Assembly (NCBI GenBank): GCA_900314655.1
Contig: OMWC01000006.1
Span: 1-64,000, forward strand
Length of the DNA: 64,000 nucleotides
From: an uncultured Prevotellaceae bacterium
GTDB lineage: Bacteria > Bacteroidota > Bacteroidia > Bacteroidales > Bacteroidaceae
Direction: 5' to 3'
The notes beneath the pieces were generated by a model that ran no database searches, was not told the DNA's origin, and saw only the letters and a program-made list of their open reading frames with translations. How positions within the stretch are numbered: position 1 is the stretch's first letter; every line of letters begins with the position of its first letter. Positions 44,311 through 52,871 of the stretch are shown here, in pieces. The position numbers and the translations under genes were made by a program.

Positions 44311-45150
44311 ATGCATACAAGAGAAGAGAAACTGGAAGCCTTCGGAAGGCTGCTCGATGTGCTCGACCGGCTGCGCAAGGAATGTCCCTGGGACAGGAAA
44401 CAGACCAACGAGAGCCTGCGGCCGAACACGATCGAAGAGACGTTCGAACTGTGCGATGCCCTCCTGAAAGACGATAAGAAGAATATCTGCAAGGAACTGG
44501 GCGACGTGATCATGCACGTGATGTTTTATGCCAAAATAGGCGAAGAAACCGGCGATTTTGACATTGCCGACGTCTGCAACAAAGAGGCTGACAAACTGAT
44601 CTTCCGCCACCCGCACGTCTATGGCGAGGCAGAGAGCCTGAAGCATTCACACCTGGCGCAAGCCGCTGAGGGCGAGGAACTCTCATCCAAGCAGGTGCTC
44701 GAAAACTGGGAGCAGATCAAGATGCGCGAGAAGGATGGCAACAAGAGCGTGCTCAGCGGAGTGCCCGATGCGCTGCCCACGATCATCAAAGCCTATCGCA
44801 TCCAGGAAAAGGCGCGCAACGTGGGGTTCGACTGGGAAGACCGTCAGGACGTTTGGGCAAAGGTACGCGAGGAACTTGGCGAACTGGAGGCTGAACTGAA
44901 ACGGGAAGACAAGGAGAAGGCCACGAAGGAACTGGGCGATTTCCTCTTCTCCGTGATCAACGCTTCAAGGCTCTACAAGCTGAATCCCGACAATGCGCTG
45001 GAATATACCAACCAGAAGTTTATTCGGCGTTTCAATTATATAGAGCAGCATTCCATCAAGGCAGGTAAGCCACTGACGGAAATGACGTTAGGCGAAATGG
45101 ATAAACTTTGGAATGAAGCAAAGGAATTAGAAAAAGAATCAAAGATATGA
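44311..45150 (+). CDS. mazG: Nucleoside triphosphate pyrophosphohydrolase
   Basis: 279 residues with two MazG domains, as in the Escherichia coli type. The first carries RKECPWDRKQTNESL and the metal-binding EETFELCDAL. The second has the paired acidic helix EELGELEAELKRED. It hydrolyses NTPs and dNTPs to monophosphates, guarding the nucleotide pool. The stop overlaps the next start by 4 bases (ATGA), which couples it to the lipoprotein gene. Confidence 0.95.
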   Translation: MHTREEKLEAFGRLLDVLDRLRKECPWDRKQTNESLRPNTIEETFELCDALLKDDKKNICKELGDVIMHVMFYAKIGEETGDFDIADVCNKEADKLIFRHPHVYGEAESLKHSHLAQAAEGEELSSKQVLENWEQIKMREKDGNKSVLSGVPDALPTIIKAYRIQEKARNVGFDWEDRQDVWAKVREELGELEAELKREDKEKATKELGDFLFSVINASRLYKLNPDNALEYTNQKFIRRFNYIEQHSIKAGKPLTEMTLGEMDKLWNEAKELEKESKI

Positions 45151-45707
45151 AGAGACTGATTTATATATTTGCAGCCCTGCTGGTGATAGGCATCAGCGGT
45201 TGTAAGGAGCAGAAGAAACCCGCTCCGGAAGTATTGAGTGGCGTTGGAGAAGATAGCCTGGAAATGGCTGACACTACCGTCTATGGCGTTTGCGGAGAAG
45301 GCACGGCCATGCACTCCCTGGAACTTATCACCAACAACGGAGACACGCTGCTGATGGGAATGGGCGACGACTCGATACCCTGCGTGAGGGGCGGACTCTC
45401 GGTGGGCGATCGGCTGGCTGTCATCATCCAGAAAGGCGGCGAGGAAGATGAATGGGACAAGGCCTCGCTCGTGATCAACCTCACCACGCTGATGGGTAAA
45501 TGGACGGCTCTCGACAAGACTTTCGAACTGCAGGAAGGCGGAGTGGTGGTCAGCACCGTGGTAGAGCCCCATCCATTGACCGAATGGAAGATCTTCAACG
45601 GTCATCTGGTGCTCTCGGCTGACACCTTCGATATCTATGAACTGGGAGCCGATTCCCTGTATCTGGAAAACAAGGCTGGCATCTTTGCCTACAAACGGAT
45701 GAAGTAG
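45147..45707 (+). CDS. Lipoprotein of unknown function
   Basis: 186 residues. The signal MKRLIYIFAALLVIGISGC has a clear lipobox ending at Cys19. The mature part has a beta-rich look with repeated Leu-Leu-Met-Gly and a WTALDKTFELQEGG block, resembling lipocalin-like or META-type small domains, though I cannot assign it. It sits between mazG (4-base overlap) and rnz (6-base gap). Confidence 0.8.
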   Translation: MKRLIYIFAALLVIGISGCKEQKKPAPEVLSGVGEDSLEMADTTVYGVCGEGTAMHSLELITNNGDTLLMGMGDDSIPCVRGGLSVGDRLAVIIQKGGEEDEWDKASLVINLTTLMGKWTALDKTFELQEGGVVVSTVVEPHPLTEWKIFNGHLVLSADTFDIYELGADSLYLENKAGIFAYKRMK

Positions 45708-45713
45708 GGCCAA

Positions 45714-46628
45714 GTGGAGCAGTTCAGGGTACATATCTTAGGGTGCGGAAGTGCATTGCCCACCCTTCACCACATGGCTTCCTCGCAGGTGGTGGAGTTG
45801 CGCGACAAGCAGTTCATGGTGGACTGCGGTGAAGGCACCCAGTTGCAGATACGCCGTTCGCGAATCAATTTCAATAAGATTCAGGCCGTCTTCATATCCC
45901 ATATTCATGGCGACCATTGCTTCGGGCTGATAGGAATGATCAGCACCTTCGGACTTCAGGGGCGCAAGGCTCCGCTCCAGGTATATGCCCCTGAGGCGCT
46001 CGGGCCGATGCTGCAGTCGCAGATAGACCTCTTCTGCCAGCACCTCAGTTTCGAGGTCACTTTCCATGCCATTGACACGAAGCAGAACGCCGTCATCTAT
46101 GAAGACCGCTCGCTCACGGTGTCAACCATCCCCTTGCAGCACCGGCTGCCCACGTGCGGTTTCCTCTTCCGTGAAAAACCTACTTTGCCGCATATCCGGC
46201 GCGATATGATTGACTATCTGGAGATACCAGTCTCGCAAATCAACAACATCAAGAACGGGGCAGGGTGGACAACTCCTGACGGCCGCACCTTCACCCACGA
46301 ACAACTGACCACACCTCCTGATCCGCCCCGCGCTTATGCCTATTGCTCAGATACCCGATATGTGCCCACGCTCCATGAGATCGTTGCCGGTGTTGACCTG
46401 CTGTATCACGAGAGCACCTATTGCCTTGACAGCAAGCAGCGGGCCGAGACCTACTGGCACAGCACGGCAGCCGATGCGGCCACGGTGGCACGGGAGGCAG
46501 GCGTGAAGAAACTGCTGCTGGGTCACTACAGTTCGCGCTATCCAGATGAAAACGCATTCCTGGATGAAGCCCGCGAGATATTCCCGGAGTCGTATCTCAC
46601 CAACGAAAATGACATTTTCAACGTCTGA
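45714..46628 (+). CDS. rnz: Ribonuclease Z
   Basis: 304 residues from GTG 45714 (MEQFRVHILGCGSALPT). Metallo-beta-lactamase fold with the zinc motif SHIHGDHCFGL, the later YCSDTRY aspartate and the terminal LGHYSSRY histidine, all in the RNase Z/ElaC order. It trims tRNA 3' trailers, fitting the absence of an encoded CCA in the tRNA-Arg gene of this window. Confidence 0.95.
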   Translation: MEQFRVHILGCGSALPTLHHMASSQVVELRDKQFMVDCGEGTQLQIRRSRINFNKIQAVFISHIHGDHCFGLIGMISTFGLQGRKAPLQVYAPEALGPMLQSQIDLFCQHLSFEVTFHAIDTKQNAVIYEDRSLTVSTIPLQHRLPTCGFLFREKPTLPHIRRDMIDYLEIPVSQINNIKNGAGWTTPDGRTFTHEQLTTPPDPPRAYAYCSDTRYVPTLHEIVAGVDLLYHESTYCLDSKQRAETYWHSTAADAATVAREAGVKKLLLGHYSSRYPDENAFLDEAREIFPESYLTNENDIFNV

Positions 46629-46662
46629 TTTCCGTCGCTTTGACAAAATTATGGGCTAAATA

Positions 46663-46694
46663 TTTGGAAGTTTCAAGTAAAATACTTATATTTG
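46663..46694 (+). promoter_or_regulatory. Promoter of the 46713 operon
   Basis: TTTG at 46663-46666, a 20-base spacer and TATATTTG at 46687-46694. The start codon is 18 bases further. It should drive the small secreted protein, the L,D-transpeptidase and the ECF sigma unit. Confidence 0.75.
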
Positions 46695-46712
46695 CACCAA
46701 ATATATGCGCGT

Positions 46713-47018
46713 ATGAAGAAATTTTTCCTTAAAATAACCCTCTCGCTGGCTATGTTGGCTGGCTTGCCTGCCATGAGTATGGCGGCTATCGAAATCATCG
46801 ATCAGGACGCTCAGGCCACGGTGATTTCGCAAACCACCAACAACACGCTTCACATCGTGAATGCCAATGGAGGCGTGGTCTATATCTACAACGTGGCTGG
46901 CAAGTGTATCAAGACCTTCAAGGTGGAAGGCCCAGACCGCCAGTATGAACTCAATCTTCCGAAAGGAATCTATATCGTAAAAGTAGGTAACACCGCACGA
47001 CGCATCACCGTGAAATAA
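46713..47018 (+). CDS. Small secreted protein resembling an isolated sorting-type C-terminal domain
   Basis: 101 residues from ATG 46713. A signal peptide (MKKFFLKITLSLAMLAGLPA, cleaved near MSMA) precedes about 70 residues that look just like the tail of type IX-sorted proteins: LHIVNANGGVVYIYNVAGKC, then LPKGIYIVKVGN and a basic end (RRITVK). There is no passenger domain. It may be a stand-alone beta-sandwich. The stop codon overlaps the ATG of the next gene by one base. Confidence 0.78.
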   Translation: MKKFFLKITLSLAMLAGLPAMSMAAIEIIDQDAQATVISQTTNNTLHIVNANGGVVYIYNVAGKCIKTFKVEGPDRQYELNLPKGIYIVKVGNTARRITVK

Positions 47019-48547
47019 TGCGCAGGATTCTCTGGATGGCATTCTTTTCGGCAGCCTTTATCCTGATGGCTTGCGACGAAAAGGGTACCTATTCAAATAA
47101 AGACTTGACCGTAGAAGCGTTTTCAGCGATGGAAACGCCTTCTTTTGCTATCAACTCACATACGATACGCAAACATCTCTCACAGATACTGAAGGCAGAT
47201 ACGGGGCGGCTCATTGCTGATAGGGAAGTCCGTAATTACTACCGTAGGGAGCGTCCCTTCCTCTGGATTGACCGTCACGGCATTGACCATAGGGCCGACT
47301 CGCTGCTCTACTGGCTTGAAAGAGTGGGTGAGACCGGCATCGACCCTGCCATCTACCGACTGGAGAAGATGAAGTCCGACCTCGCCAGGCTCCGCAGGCT
47401 TGACCTCTCGGAAGAGGAAGACATCAATCGGGTGATGGCAAGGCTGGAATACAACCTTACCCGCGCCTACCTGCGCTATTCCTCTTGTCAGCATTTCGGC
47501 TATGTGAATCCTGCCTACACGCTCAACCATTGTGCCGTAAAAGACTCGGATTCCACCCACGTCACGTATTACCATGTGTTCGACGTGAAAATGAGCCATC
47601 CCAACGAGGCTTTCTACACACGGGCCTATCACAAGATTCAGCACGATAGTGTGGACTTTTTCCTGCGCGAAATCCAGCCTACGGGCAAGATGTACCGTCG
47701 GCTGGTGGACTATCTGAACACCAAGAAGCCCCAGGGCGAAGAGCGTCGCAAGGTGATATGCAGCATCGAGCAATGCCGCTGGCAAACGGAGGATTCGCCC
47801 GAGAAACATTCGAAATACGTGTTCGTGAACATACCTTCCTACCGCCTCTATGCCTATGGGGAGGATTCGGTGCTGACGATGAAGGTGGGATGTGGCAAAC
47901 TCAAGACCCGCACGCCCCTTATCCATTCCAGCATCAAGCGGATGGATCTCAATCCGAAGTGGTTCGTTCCCCAGAGCATTGCCAAGGGCATTGCCGGACG
48001 TACGGGCTATCTGCGCCGCAACAACATGTATATCTACGACCGGAAGGCGGGTAAGCTGCCACCCGAACGAGGCTCCTATTCGCGTATCATGGAGGGCAAG
48101 CAATATATCGTACAAGAGGGTGGCCCCGGCAATTCCTTAGGACGCATCATCTTCCGTTTCGATAATAACCATAGCGTTTATCTGCACTATACGAACACGC
48201 CCTGGTTCTTTCAGAAGAGCGAGCGCTCGGTCAGCCACGGGTGCGTGCGTGTGGAAAGACCTTTGGAACTGGCCATTTTCCTGCTGAAGAAGAAGGATGA
48301 GGACTTGATAGAGAGAATTAAGTATTCGATGGAGGCCGACCTCAATCCTAACGACAATGCTCCGGATGACAAACCCAAGGTTGACCGCAAGAAGCTGATA
48401 GGCAGCGTCAACGTTGACCCAGAAATCCCCGTTTTCATCGGTCATTTCACCTGCTATCCATCGGCCGACGGCGAGCTGCATTATTATAAAGATGTGTATG
48501 GCTATGATGCCGCCATCTGGAAAGAAATGAAAAAATACCTGCTTTGA
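47018..48547 (+). CDS. L,D-transpeptidase, YcbB-like lipoprotein
   Basis: 509 residues. The start MRRILWMAFFSAAFILMAC gives a lipobox at Cys19. A scaffold region with a peptidoglycan-binding-like helical part (about 80-230) precedes a YkuD catalytic domain (about 265-430) with the active-site SVSHGCVRVE (His-x-x... Cys). Such enzymes make 3-3 cross-links in the wall independently of penicillin-binding proteins. It is followed by the ECF sigma gene with stop and start overlapping, suggesting that wall repair and stress response are expressed together. Confidence 0.9.
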   Translation: MRRILWMAFFSAAFILMACDEKGTYSNKDLTVEAFSAMETPSFAINSHTIRKHLSQILKADTGRLIADREVRNYYRRERPFLWIDRHGIDHRADSLLYWLERVGETGIDPAIYRLEKMKSDLARLRRLDLSEEEDINRVMARLEYNLTRAYLRYSSCQHFGYVNPAYTLNHCAVKDSDSTHVTYYHVFDVKMSHPNEAFYTRAYHKIQHDSVDFFLREIQPTGKMYRRLVDYLNTKKPQGEERRKVICSIEQCRWQTEDSPEKHSKYVFVNIPSYRLYAYGEDSVLTMKVGCGKLKTRTPLIHSSIKRMDLNPKWFVPQSIAKGIAGRTGYLRRNNMYIYDRKAGKLPPERGSYSRIMEGKQYIVQEGGPGNSLGRIIFRFDNNHSVYLHYTNTPWFFQKSERSVSHGCVRVERPLELAIFLLKKKDEDLIERIKYSMEADLNPNDNAPDDKPKVDRKKLIGSVNVDPEIPVFIGHFTCYPSADGELHYYKDVYGYDAAIWKEMKKYLL

Positions 48548-49083
48548 ACGAGAACGAGATATTAAGACTGTTGTCCAAGCCCGAAACGCAACGCAAGGGC
48601 TTCGAGATGATTGTACGCCAGTATAGCGAAATGCTATATTGGAAGATACGTAATATCGTTCAAGACCATGATGATGCCAACGACGTGCTACAGAATACGT
48701 TCCTCAAAGCCTGGCAGGGGCTCGGCGAATTCCACTCTAAGTCAAAATTATCCACATGGCTCTATCGTATTGCCGTAAACGAATCGCTCGATCACCTGAG
48801 AAAGCAGAAATCCAAAGTGAGTGCCGACGAAGATATCTCAGTGGCCAACCGGTTGCTGGCAGATAACTTCTTCGATGGTGATGAAGCGCAGGCCCTGCTG
48901 CAGGAAGCCATAGCGCAACTGCCTGATGTTCAGCGCACTGTGTTCACACTACGCTACTATGACAATATGAAGTATTCAGAGATGAGTATCTTGCTGAAAA
49001 CCTCAGAAGGTGCCCTGAAAGCCTCATATCACATAGCGGTGAAAAAAATTCATGACTATCTTTTAAACTTTTCCAAATCCTAA
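48544..49083 (+). CDS. ECF-type RNA polymerase sigma factor
   Basis: 179 residues from TTG 48544, which overlaps the transpeptidase stop. Region 2 (YSEMLYWKIRNIVQDHDDAN, LQNTFLKAWQGL, STWLYRIAVNESLDHLRKQK) and region 4 (LPDVQRTVFTLRYYDNMKYSEM) are both complete. The next gene encodes a protein with one membrane helix and a short cytoplasmic start, the usual layout for a cognate anti-sigma factor. Target promoters are unknown. Confidence 0.93.
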   Translation: MNENEILRLLSKPETQRKGFEMIVRQYSEMLYWKIRNIVQDHDDANDVLQNTFLKAWQGLGEFHSKSKLSTWLYRIAVNESLDHLRKQKSKVSADEDISVANRLLADNFFDGDEAQALLQEAIAQLPDVQRTVFTLRYYDNMKYSEMSILLKTSEGALKASYHIAVKKIHDYLLNFSKS

Positions 49084-49108
49084 ACGTCTAACTATCAAAG
49101 AAATCATT

Positions 49109-49462
49109 ATGAAAGAAGAGAATGATCTTAAACAGGCCTATGGCACACAAGCCCCTTTCAAGGTGCCTGAAGGATATTTCGATGATTTTGCTACCCGCAT
49201 GATGCAGATGCTGCCCGAGCAGGAAGCAAAGGTTATCGAGATGAAACCGTCAGGATGGCTACGCTGGCGTCCCTACGTGGCAGCAGCCAGTATTTGTGCG
49301 ATAATCGGCGGCTCGGCTTTGTTCTTCTTCGGACAAAATACCGAGCAGACCACTGCCTATTCCGGTTCGAATGCTGCTGCTACGGAGATCACTATGGAGC
49401 AGGCTGCCGACTATGTGATGATTGACAATGATGACATTTATACTTATTTAGCTGATTTCTGA
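49109..49462 (+). CDS. Single-pass membrane protein, probable anti-sigma factor
   Basis: 117 residues. The N-terminal 50 residues are cytoplasmic and contain the FKVPEGYFDDF motif often found in proteins encoded after Bacteroidota ECF sigma genes. One membrane helix (about 54-75, VAAASICAIIGGSALFFF) and a short acidic outer tail follow. It lacks the zinc (ZAS) motif. Role as anti-sigma is inferred from position and topology. The stop and next start overlap by one base. Confidence 0.75.
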   Translation: MKEENDLKQAYGTQAPFKVPEGYFDDFATRMMQMLPEQEAKVIEMKPSGWLRWRPYVAAASICAIIGGSALFFFGQNTEQTTAYSGSNAAATEITMEQAADYVMIDNDDIYTYLADF

Positions 49463-49902
49463 TGAAAAAGATTCTCCTATTATTTATATCGCTCATGAGC
49501 CTGACGCAGGCATCAGCTCAATTCGGGAAGATGCCTAAGTTTGACCCCAAGCAGTTTCAGGCTGATATGGAGCAATTCATCACGACTGAAGCCGCTCTCT
49601 CGCCCAAGGAGGCAGAGGCTTTCTTCCCAGTTTATCGGGAAATGCAGAAGAAGCAGCGTATTTTGTTTGACCAGCAACGCCGCCTCCGTCACATCAAGCC
49701 TACGGATGAAGCCGGTTGCCGTGAGGCTATTCAGAAGAGTGATGACTGTGAACTCCAGTTGAAAGAGATACAGTTGCAGTATCATAAGAAGTTCATGAAG
49801 ATTCTTCCGGCCTCCAAAGTCTATGATGTCCTGCGCGCGGAGGAAAAGTTCCATCGGCAGATATTCAGCATGAACAGGTTCGGAAGAGGCGGGAGACGTT
49901 AA
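49462..49902 (+). CDS. Periplasmic Spy/CpxP-like helical protein
   Basis: 146 residues. A signal peptide (MKKILLLFISLMSLTQASA) is followed by a mostly helical, charged protein with ALSPKEAEAFFPVYREMQKK and a later LQLQYHKKFMKILPASKVY, the pattern of CpxP/Spy-type stress chaperones in Bacteroidota ECF operons. It probably senses or buffers misfolded envelope proteins and closes the unit transpeptidase-sigma-anti-sigma-chaperone. A strong terminator follows. Confidence 0.82.
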   Translation: MKKILLLFISLMSLTQASAQFGKMPKFDPKQFQADMEQFITTEAALSPKEAEAFFPVYREMQKKQRILFDQQRRLRHIKPTDEAGCREAIQKSDDCELQLKEIQLQYHKKFMKILPASKVYDVLRAEEKFHRQIFSMNRFGRGGRR

Positions 49903-49934
49903 GAGTCCTTCACATTTCCAATAGGTAAAAACAC

Positions 49935-49974
49935 AAAGAAAGCCGTTTTCATCGTGAAAGCGGCTTTCTTTTTT
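49935..49974. terminator. Bidirectional terminator between the ECF operon and htpG
   Basis: AAGAAAGCCG (49936-49945) pairs with CGGCTTTCTT (49961-49970). A-rich before and T-rich after, so it can work for both converging transcripts. Confidence 0.88.
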
Positions 49975-49992
49975 AGCATATCTCAAAAGGAT

Positions 49993-52047
49993 TTATCCTA
50001 TCAGTTCCACACTTCGTTTGAGGAATTTGTCGAGTGCTTCACCGCGAAGCATACCGTTCTGCAGAAGGGCAAGGTCAATCAGTTGGTGAACAATCTTGTT
50101 GTCCTTGGCGGCCTCGGCAATAATCTGCTTCTTCTGGTTCTGCTGTTCATCGATAGCCTTCTGCGTGTTGCTCAGGTCGTCTTTCTCGTCCTGGGTCACT
50201 TCCTCTGGCTTCTTCTTGTTCTGCTCCTGACGGAGAATGGCCAGGCGGGCTTCCTGTCCCTTGATTTCAGCAAGGACTGGCTTCAGGGCTTCCTCGGTTT
50301 TGGCGGTTTCATCGGCAAGAACCTTCTTGATGAGCGGATGATCGGCATTGAGCACCAGGTTGTAGGCATCGGGCATCTGCGAATAGAATCCCATGCCCTG
50401 CTGATAGCGGCTCATGTCCTTCATGCGGCGCATGTATTCACTCTGCGTGATAACGATGGGCTGAGCCTGTTCGCCAAGACTCTCCACCTCCACATAGAAC
50501 TCTGCCTTCTCCATCTTGGGCATCTGCGAGCGGAAAGCCTCTGACAGATTGTCACTCGCTTCTTTCTCAAGTGTGTTCTTCGGGGCATCCTCCTTCACGA
50601 TGAGACGGTCGATAATGTCACCGTCAACGCGTGTGAAGCGGCTCTTCTCGAACTTCTGCTCCAGCATTCCCACCATCGGTGTGTCAAGTTGTCCGTCCAT
50701 CATCAGCACGGAATAGCCTTTAGCCTTTGCTCCTTCAATGAAGGAGTATTCTGCTTCCTTATCGTTGGCATAGAGATAGATCAGGTTACCGTCCTTGTCG
50801 GTCTGATTATCCTTGATGAGTGTCTTGTATTCCTCGTAGGTGAAGTATTTGCCATCTACATCCTTCAGCAAGGCGAAGTCCTTGGCTCGGTCGTAGAAAT
50901 CTTCCTGCGAAAGCATGCCGTAATGGATGAAGAGCTTCAGGTCGTCCCATTTCTCCTCGAAATCCTTGCGGTTCTCCTTGAAGAGAGAGCTCAGCCGGTC
51001 GGCAACTTTCTTGGTGATATAGGTGGAAATCTTCTTTACGTCACGGTCGCTCTGGAGATACGAGCGGCTTACATTCAACGGAATATCGGGTGAGTCAATC
51101 ACGCCATGAAGCAGGGTCAGGAACTCAGGAACGATGCCTTCCACCTGATCCGTTACGAACACCTGGTTGCAATAGAGCTGAATCTTATTGCGCTGAATGT
51201 CAATGTTTTGCTTGATACGTGGGAAATAGAGAATACCCGTCAGATTGAACGGATAATCTACATTCAGGTGAATCCAGAACAGGGGCTCGTCCTGCATGGG
51301 GTAGAGTGTGCGGTAGAAACTTTTGTAGTCCTCGTCCTTCAGCGTGGAAGGAGTCTTTGTCCAGAGCGGCTCCACATTATTTATAATATTGTCTTCCTCG
51401 GTATCCACCTGCTTGCCGTCCTTCCATTCGGTCTTCTTGCCGAAAGCAACCGAAACCGGCAGGAACTTGCAATACTTGTTGAGCAGTCGCTCAATGGTGG
51501 CCTTCTCAAGGAATTCCTTGCAATCATCGTCGATATAAAGGATGATATCCGAACCGCGATCGGCTTTCTCCACCTCTTCAATCGTGAATTCAGGACTACC
51601 GTCGCAGCTCCATTTCACGGCTTTCTCACCCTCACGATAACTCTTTGTCACGATTTCCACCTTCTTCGACACCATGAACGAAGAATAGAAACCCAGTCCG
51701 AAGTGGCCGATGATGGCGTTGGCCGTGTCCTTATACTTGTCAAGGAAGTCAGTAACGCCTGAGAAAGCAATCTGGTTAATGTATTTGTCAATTTCCTCTG
51801 CGGTCATTCCGATACCGCGGTCGCTGATGGTCAGTGTGCCCTTGTCGGCATCGAGCGAAACATGCACGGTCAGGTCGCCCAATTCTCCGTTGAAATCGCC
51901 TTTTTCTTTCAGCGTCTTCAACTTCTGGGTGGCATCAACGGCATTGCTCACCATTTCACGGAGGAAAATCTCATGGTCAGAATAGAGAAATTTTTTGATG
52001 ACGGGGAAGATGTTCTCTGTCGTAACCCCGATATTACCTTTTTGCAT
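49993..52047 (-). CDS. htpG: Hsp90-family chaperone HtpG
   Basis: 684 residues. The N-terminal GHKL ATP site shows FLREMVSNAVDA, the ISDRGIGMT loop and GHFGLGFYSSFMV. The middle domain includes FWIHLNVDYPFNLTGILYFP and the C-terminal dimerisation part ends near PLIKKVLADE. The stretch KGQEARLAILRQEQNKKKPEE is a lineage insertion typical of Bacteroidota HtpG. It is an ATP-driven cytosolic chaperone. A sigma-54-type promoter lies upstream. Confidence 0.96.
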   Translation of the reverse strand: MQKGNIGVTTENIFPVIKKFLYSDHEIFLREMVSNAVDATQKLKTLKEKGDFNGELGDLTVHVSLDADKGTLTISDRGIGMTAEEIDKYINQIAFSGVTDFLDKYKDTANAIIGHFGLGFYSSFMVSKKVEIVTKSYREGEKAVKWSCDGSPEFTIEEVEKADRGSDIILYIDDDCKEFLEKATIERLLNKYCKFLPVSVAFGKKTEWKDGKQVDTEEDNIINNVEPLWTKTPSTLKDEDYKSFYRTLYPMQDEPLFWIHLNVDYPFNLTGILYFPRIKQNIDIQRNKIQLYCNQVFVTDQVEGIVPEFLTLLHGVIDSPDIPLNVSRSYLQSDRDVKKISTYITKKVADRLSSLFKENRKDFEEKWDDLKLFIHYGMLSQEDFYDRAKDFALLKDVDGKYFTYEEYKTLIKDNQTDKDGNLIYLYANDKEAEYSFIEGAKAKGYSVLMMDGQLDTPMVGMLEQKFEKSRFTRVDGDIIDRLIVKEDAPKNTLEKEASDNLSEAFRSQMPKMEKAEFYVEVESLGEQAQPIVITQSEYMRRMKDMSRYQQGMGFYSQMPDAYNLVLNADHPLIKKVLADETAKTEEALKPVLAEIKGQEARLAILRQEQNKKKPEEVTQDEKDDLSNTQKAIDEQQNQKKQIIAEAAKDNKIVHQLIDLALLQNGMLRGEALDKFLKRSVELIG

Positions 52048-52083
52048 AATTTTGAATGTAATTAAGTTTCTGCCTTACACTCT

Positions 52084-52100
52084 TGCAAATTCCGTGCCAA
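52084..52100 (-). promoter_or_regulatory. Sigma-54 (-24/-12) promoter-like site of htpG
   Basis: Minus strand TTGGCACG (52100-52093), four bases, then TTGCA (52088-52084): a full match to the YTGGCACG-N4-TTGCW consensus with the strict 10-base gap between GG and GC. Predicted start near 52073, leaving a leader of about 26 bases. A near-palindrome AATGG-N8-CCATT lies just upstream at 52108-52125. Confidence 0.6.
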
Positions 52101-52205
52101 AGCGAGAAATGGCATATATACCATTAAATTGAGTTTACGCTACGTATCAAATAATGTCAAAAAGGTATTAATTTATTTCAAAGTCCGATTTTTCTTATCT
52201 TTTTA

Positions 52206-52237
52206 TTTGAAACAAAACGAAATTTTCACTATCTTTG
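52206..52237 (+). promoter_or_regulatory. Promoter of the 52267 ECF sigma gene
   Basis: TTTG at 52206-52209, a 20-base spacer and TATCTTTG at 52230-52237, 29 bases before the start codon. Confidence 0.75.
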
Positions 52238-52266
52238 CGAAGAAAATCAGGACAGTTTGACCGGAC

Positions 52267-52782
52267 ATGGAAACGCAAGAGAAAAAGTTCAGTATGATTG
52301 CTGATTATTACTCGCATCATTATGACGAGGTGCTTGGCTTTGTGTCAAAGCGGATGATGTATGCCGAGGGTGCTGAAGACATTGTTCAGAATGTCTTTAT
52401 GAGGCTTTTGCGTACGGATAAGATGATTACTCCCATCACGCTTCCGTGTCTTGTATATACCACTGCCCGCAATCTGCTCATTGACTACTGGCGCCATCGT
52501 AGGTCGGTAGAGGAATATGAGCATTTCATCGTGCAGCTGGGGGTGAGTGATGATCTCGACGTGGCTTCGGTGTATAGTGCGGCCGAGATTACGGAGATCC
52601 TGGAGCGCGGCATAGCCCGCCTGACTGATCATCAGCGCACCATTTACCGTATGAATGTATATGAAGGAAAGAAAGTTTCGGAGATTTCCGAGACGCTTCA
52701 TCTGACTTATAAGAGCGTTGAAAACCGCCTGGGAAGCGCTCGCAAGGAAATTCGCCAGTACATGAAACGCATGCTGGCATAA
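52267..52782 (+). CDS. ECF-type RNA polymerase sigma factor, solitary
   Basis: 171 residues. Region 2 is clear (HYDEVLGFVSKRMMYAEGAE, DIVQNVFMRLLRT, TTARNLLIDYWRHRRSVEEY), as is region 4 (LTDHQRTIYRMNVYEGKKVSEI with a recognition helix in LTYKSVENRLGSARKEIRQY). It resembles the Bacteroidota SusC/D-type ECF group, but no anti-sigma, TonB receptor or lipoprotein pair follows: a terminator ends the transcript. The partner, if any, is elsewhere. Confidence 0.92.
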   Translation: METQEKKFSMIADYYSHHYDEVLGFVSKRMMYAEGAEDIVQNVFMRLLRTDKMITPITLPCLVYTTARNLLIDYWRHRRSVEEYEHFIVQLGVSDDLDVASVYSAAEITEILERGIARLTDHQRTIYRMNVYEGKKVSEISETLHLTYKSVENRLGSARKEIRQYMKRMLA

Positions 52783-52824
52783 CATAACCCTATATATTCG
52801 ATAGGTAGGTTTTTTTAGGTAACA

Positions 52825-52871
52825 GTCCCCGCAATAACGTAGTGATTACGTATAAAGCGGGGACGTTTTTT
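52825..52871 (+). terminator. Terminator after the solitary ECF gene
   Basis: GTCCCCGC (52825-52832) pairs with GCGGGGAC (52857-52864). An inner AACGTA/TACGT pairing lengthens the stem, and six T residues follow (52866-52871). Confidence 0.85.
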
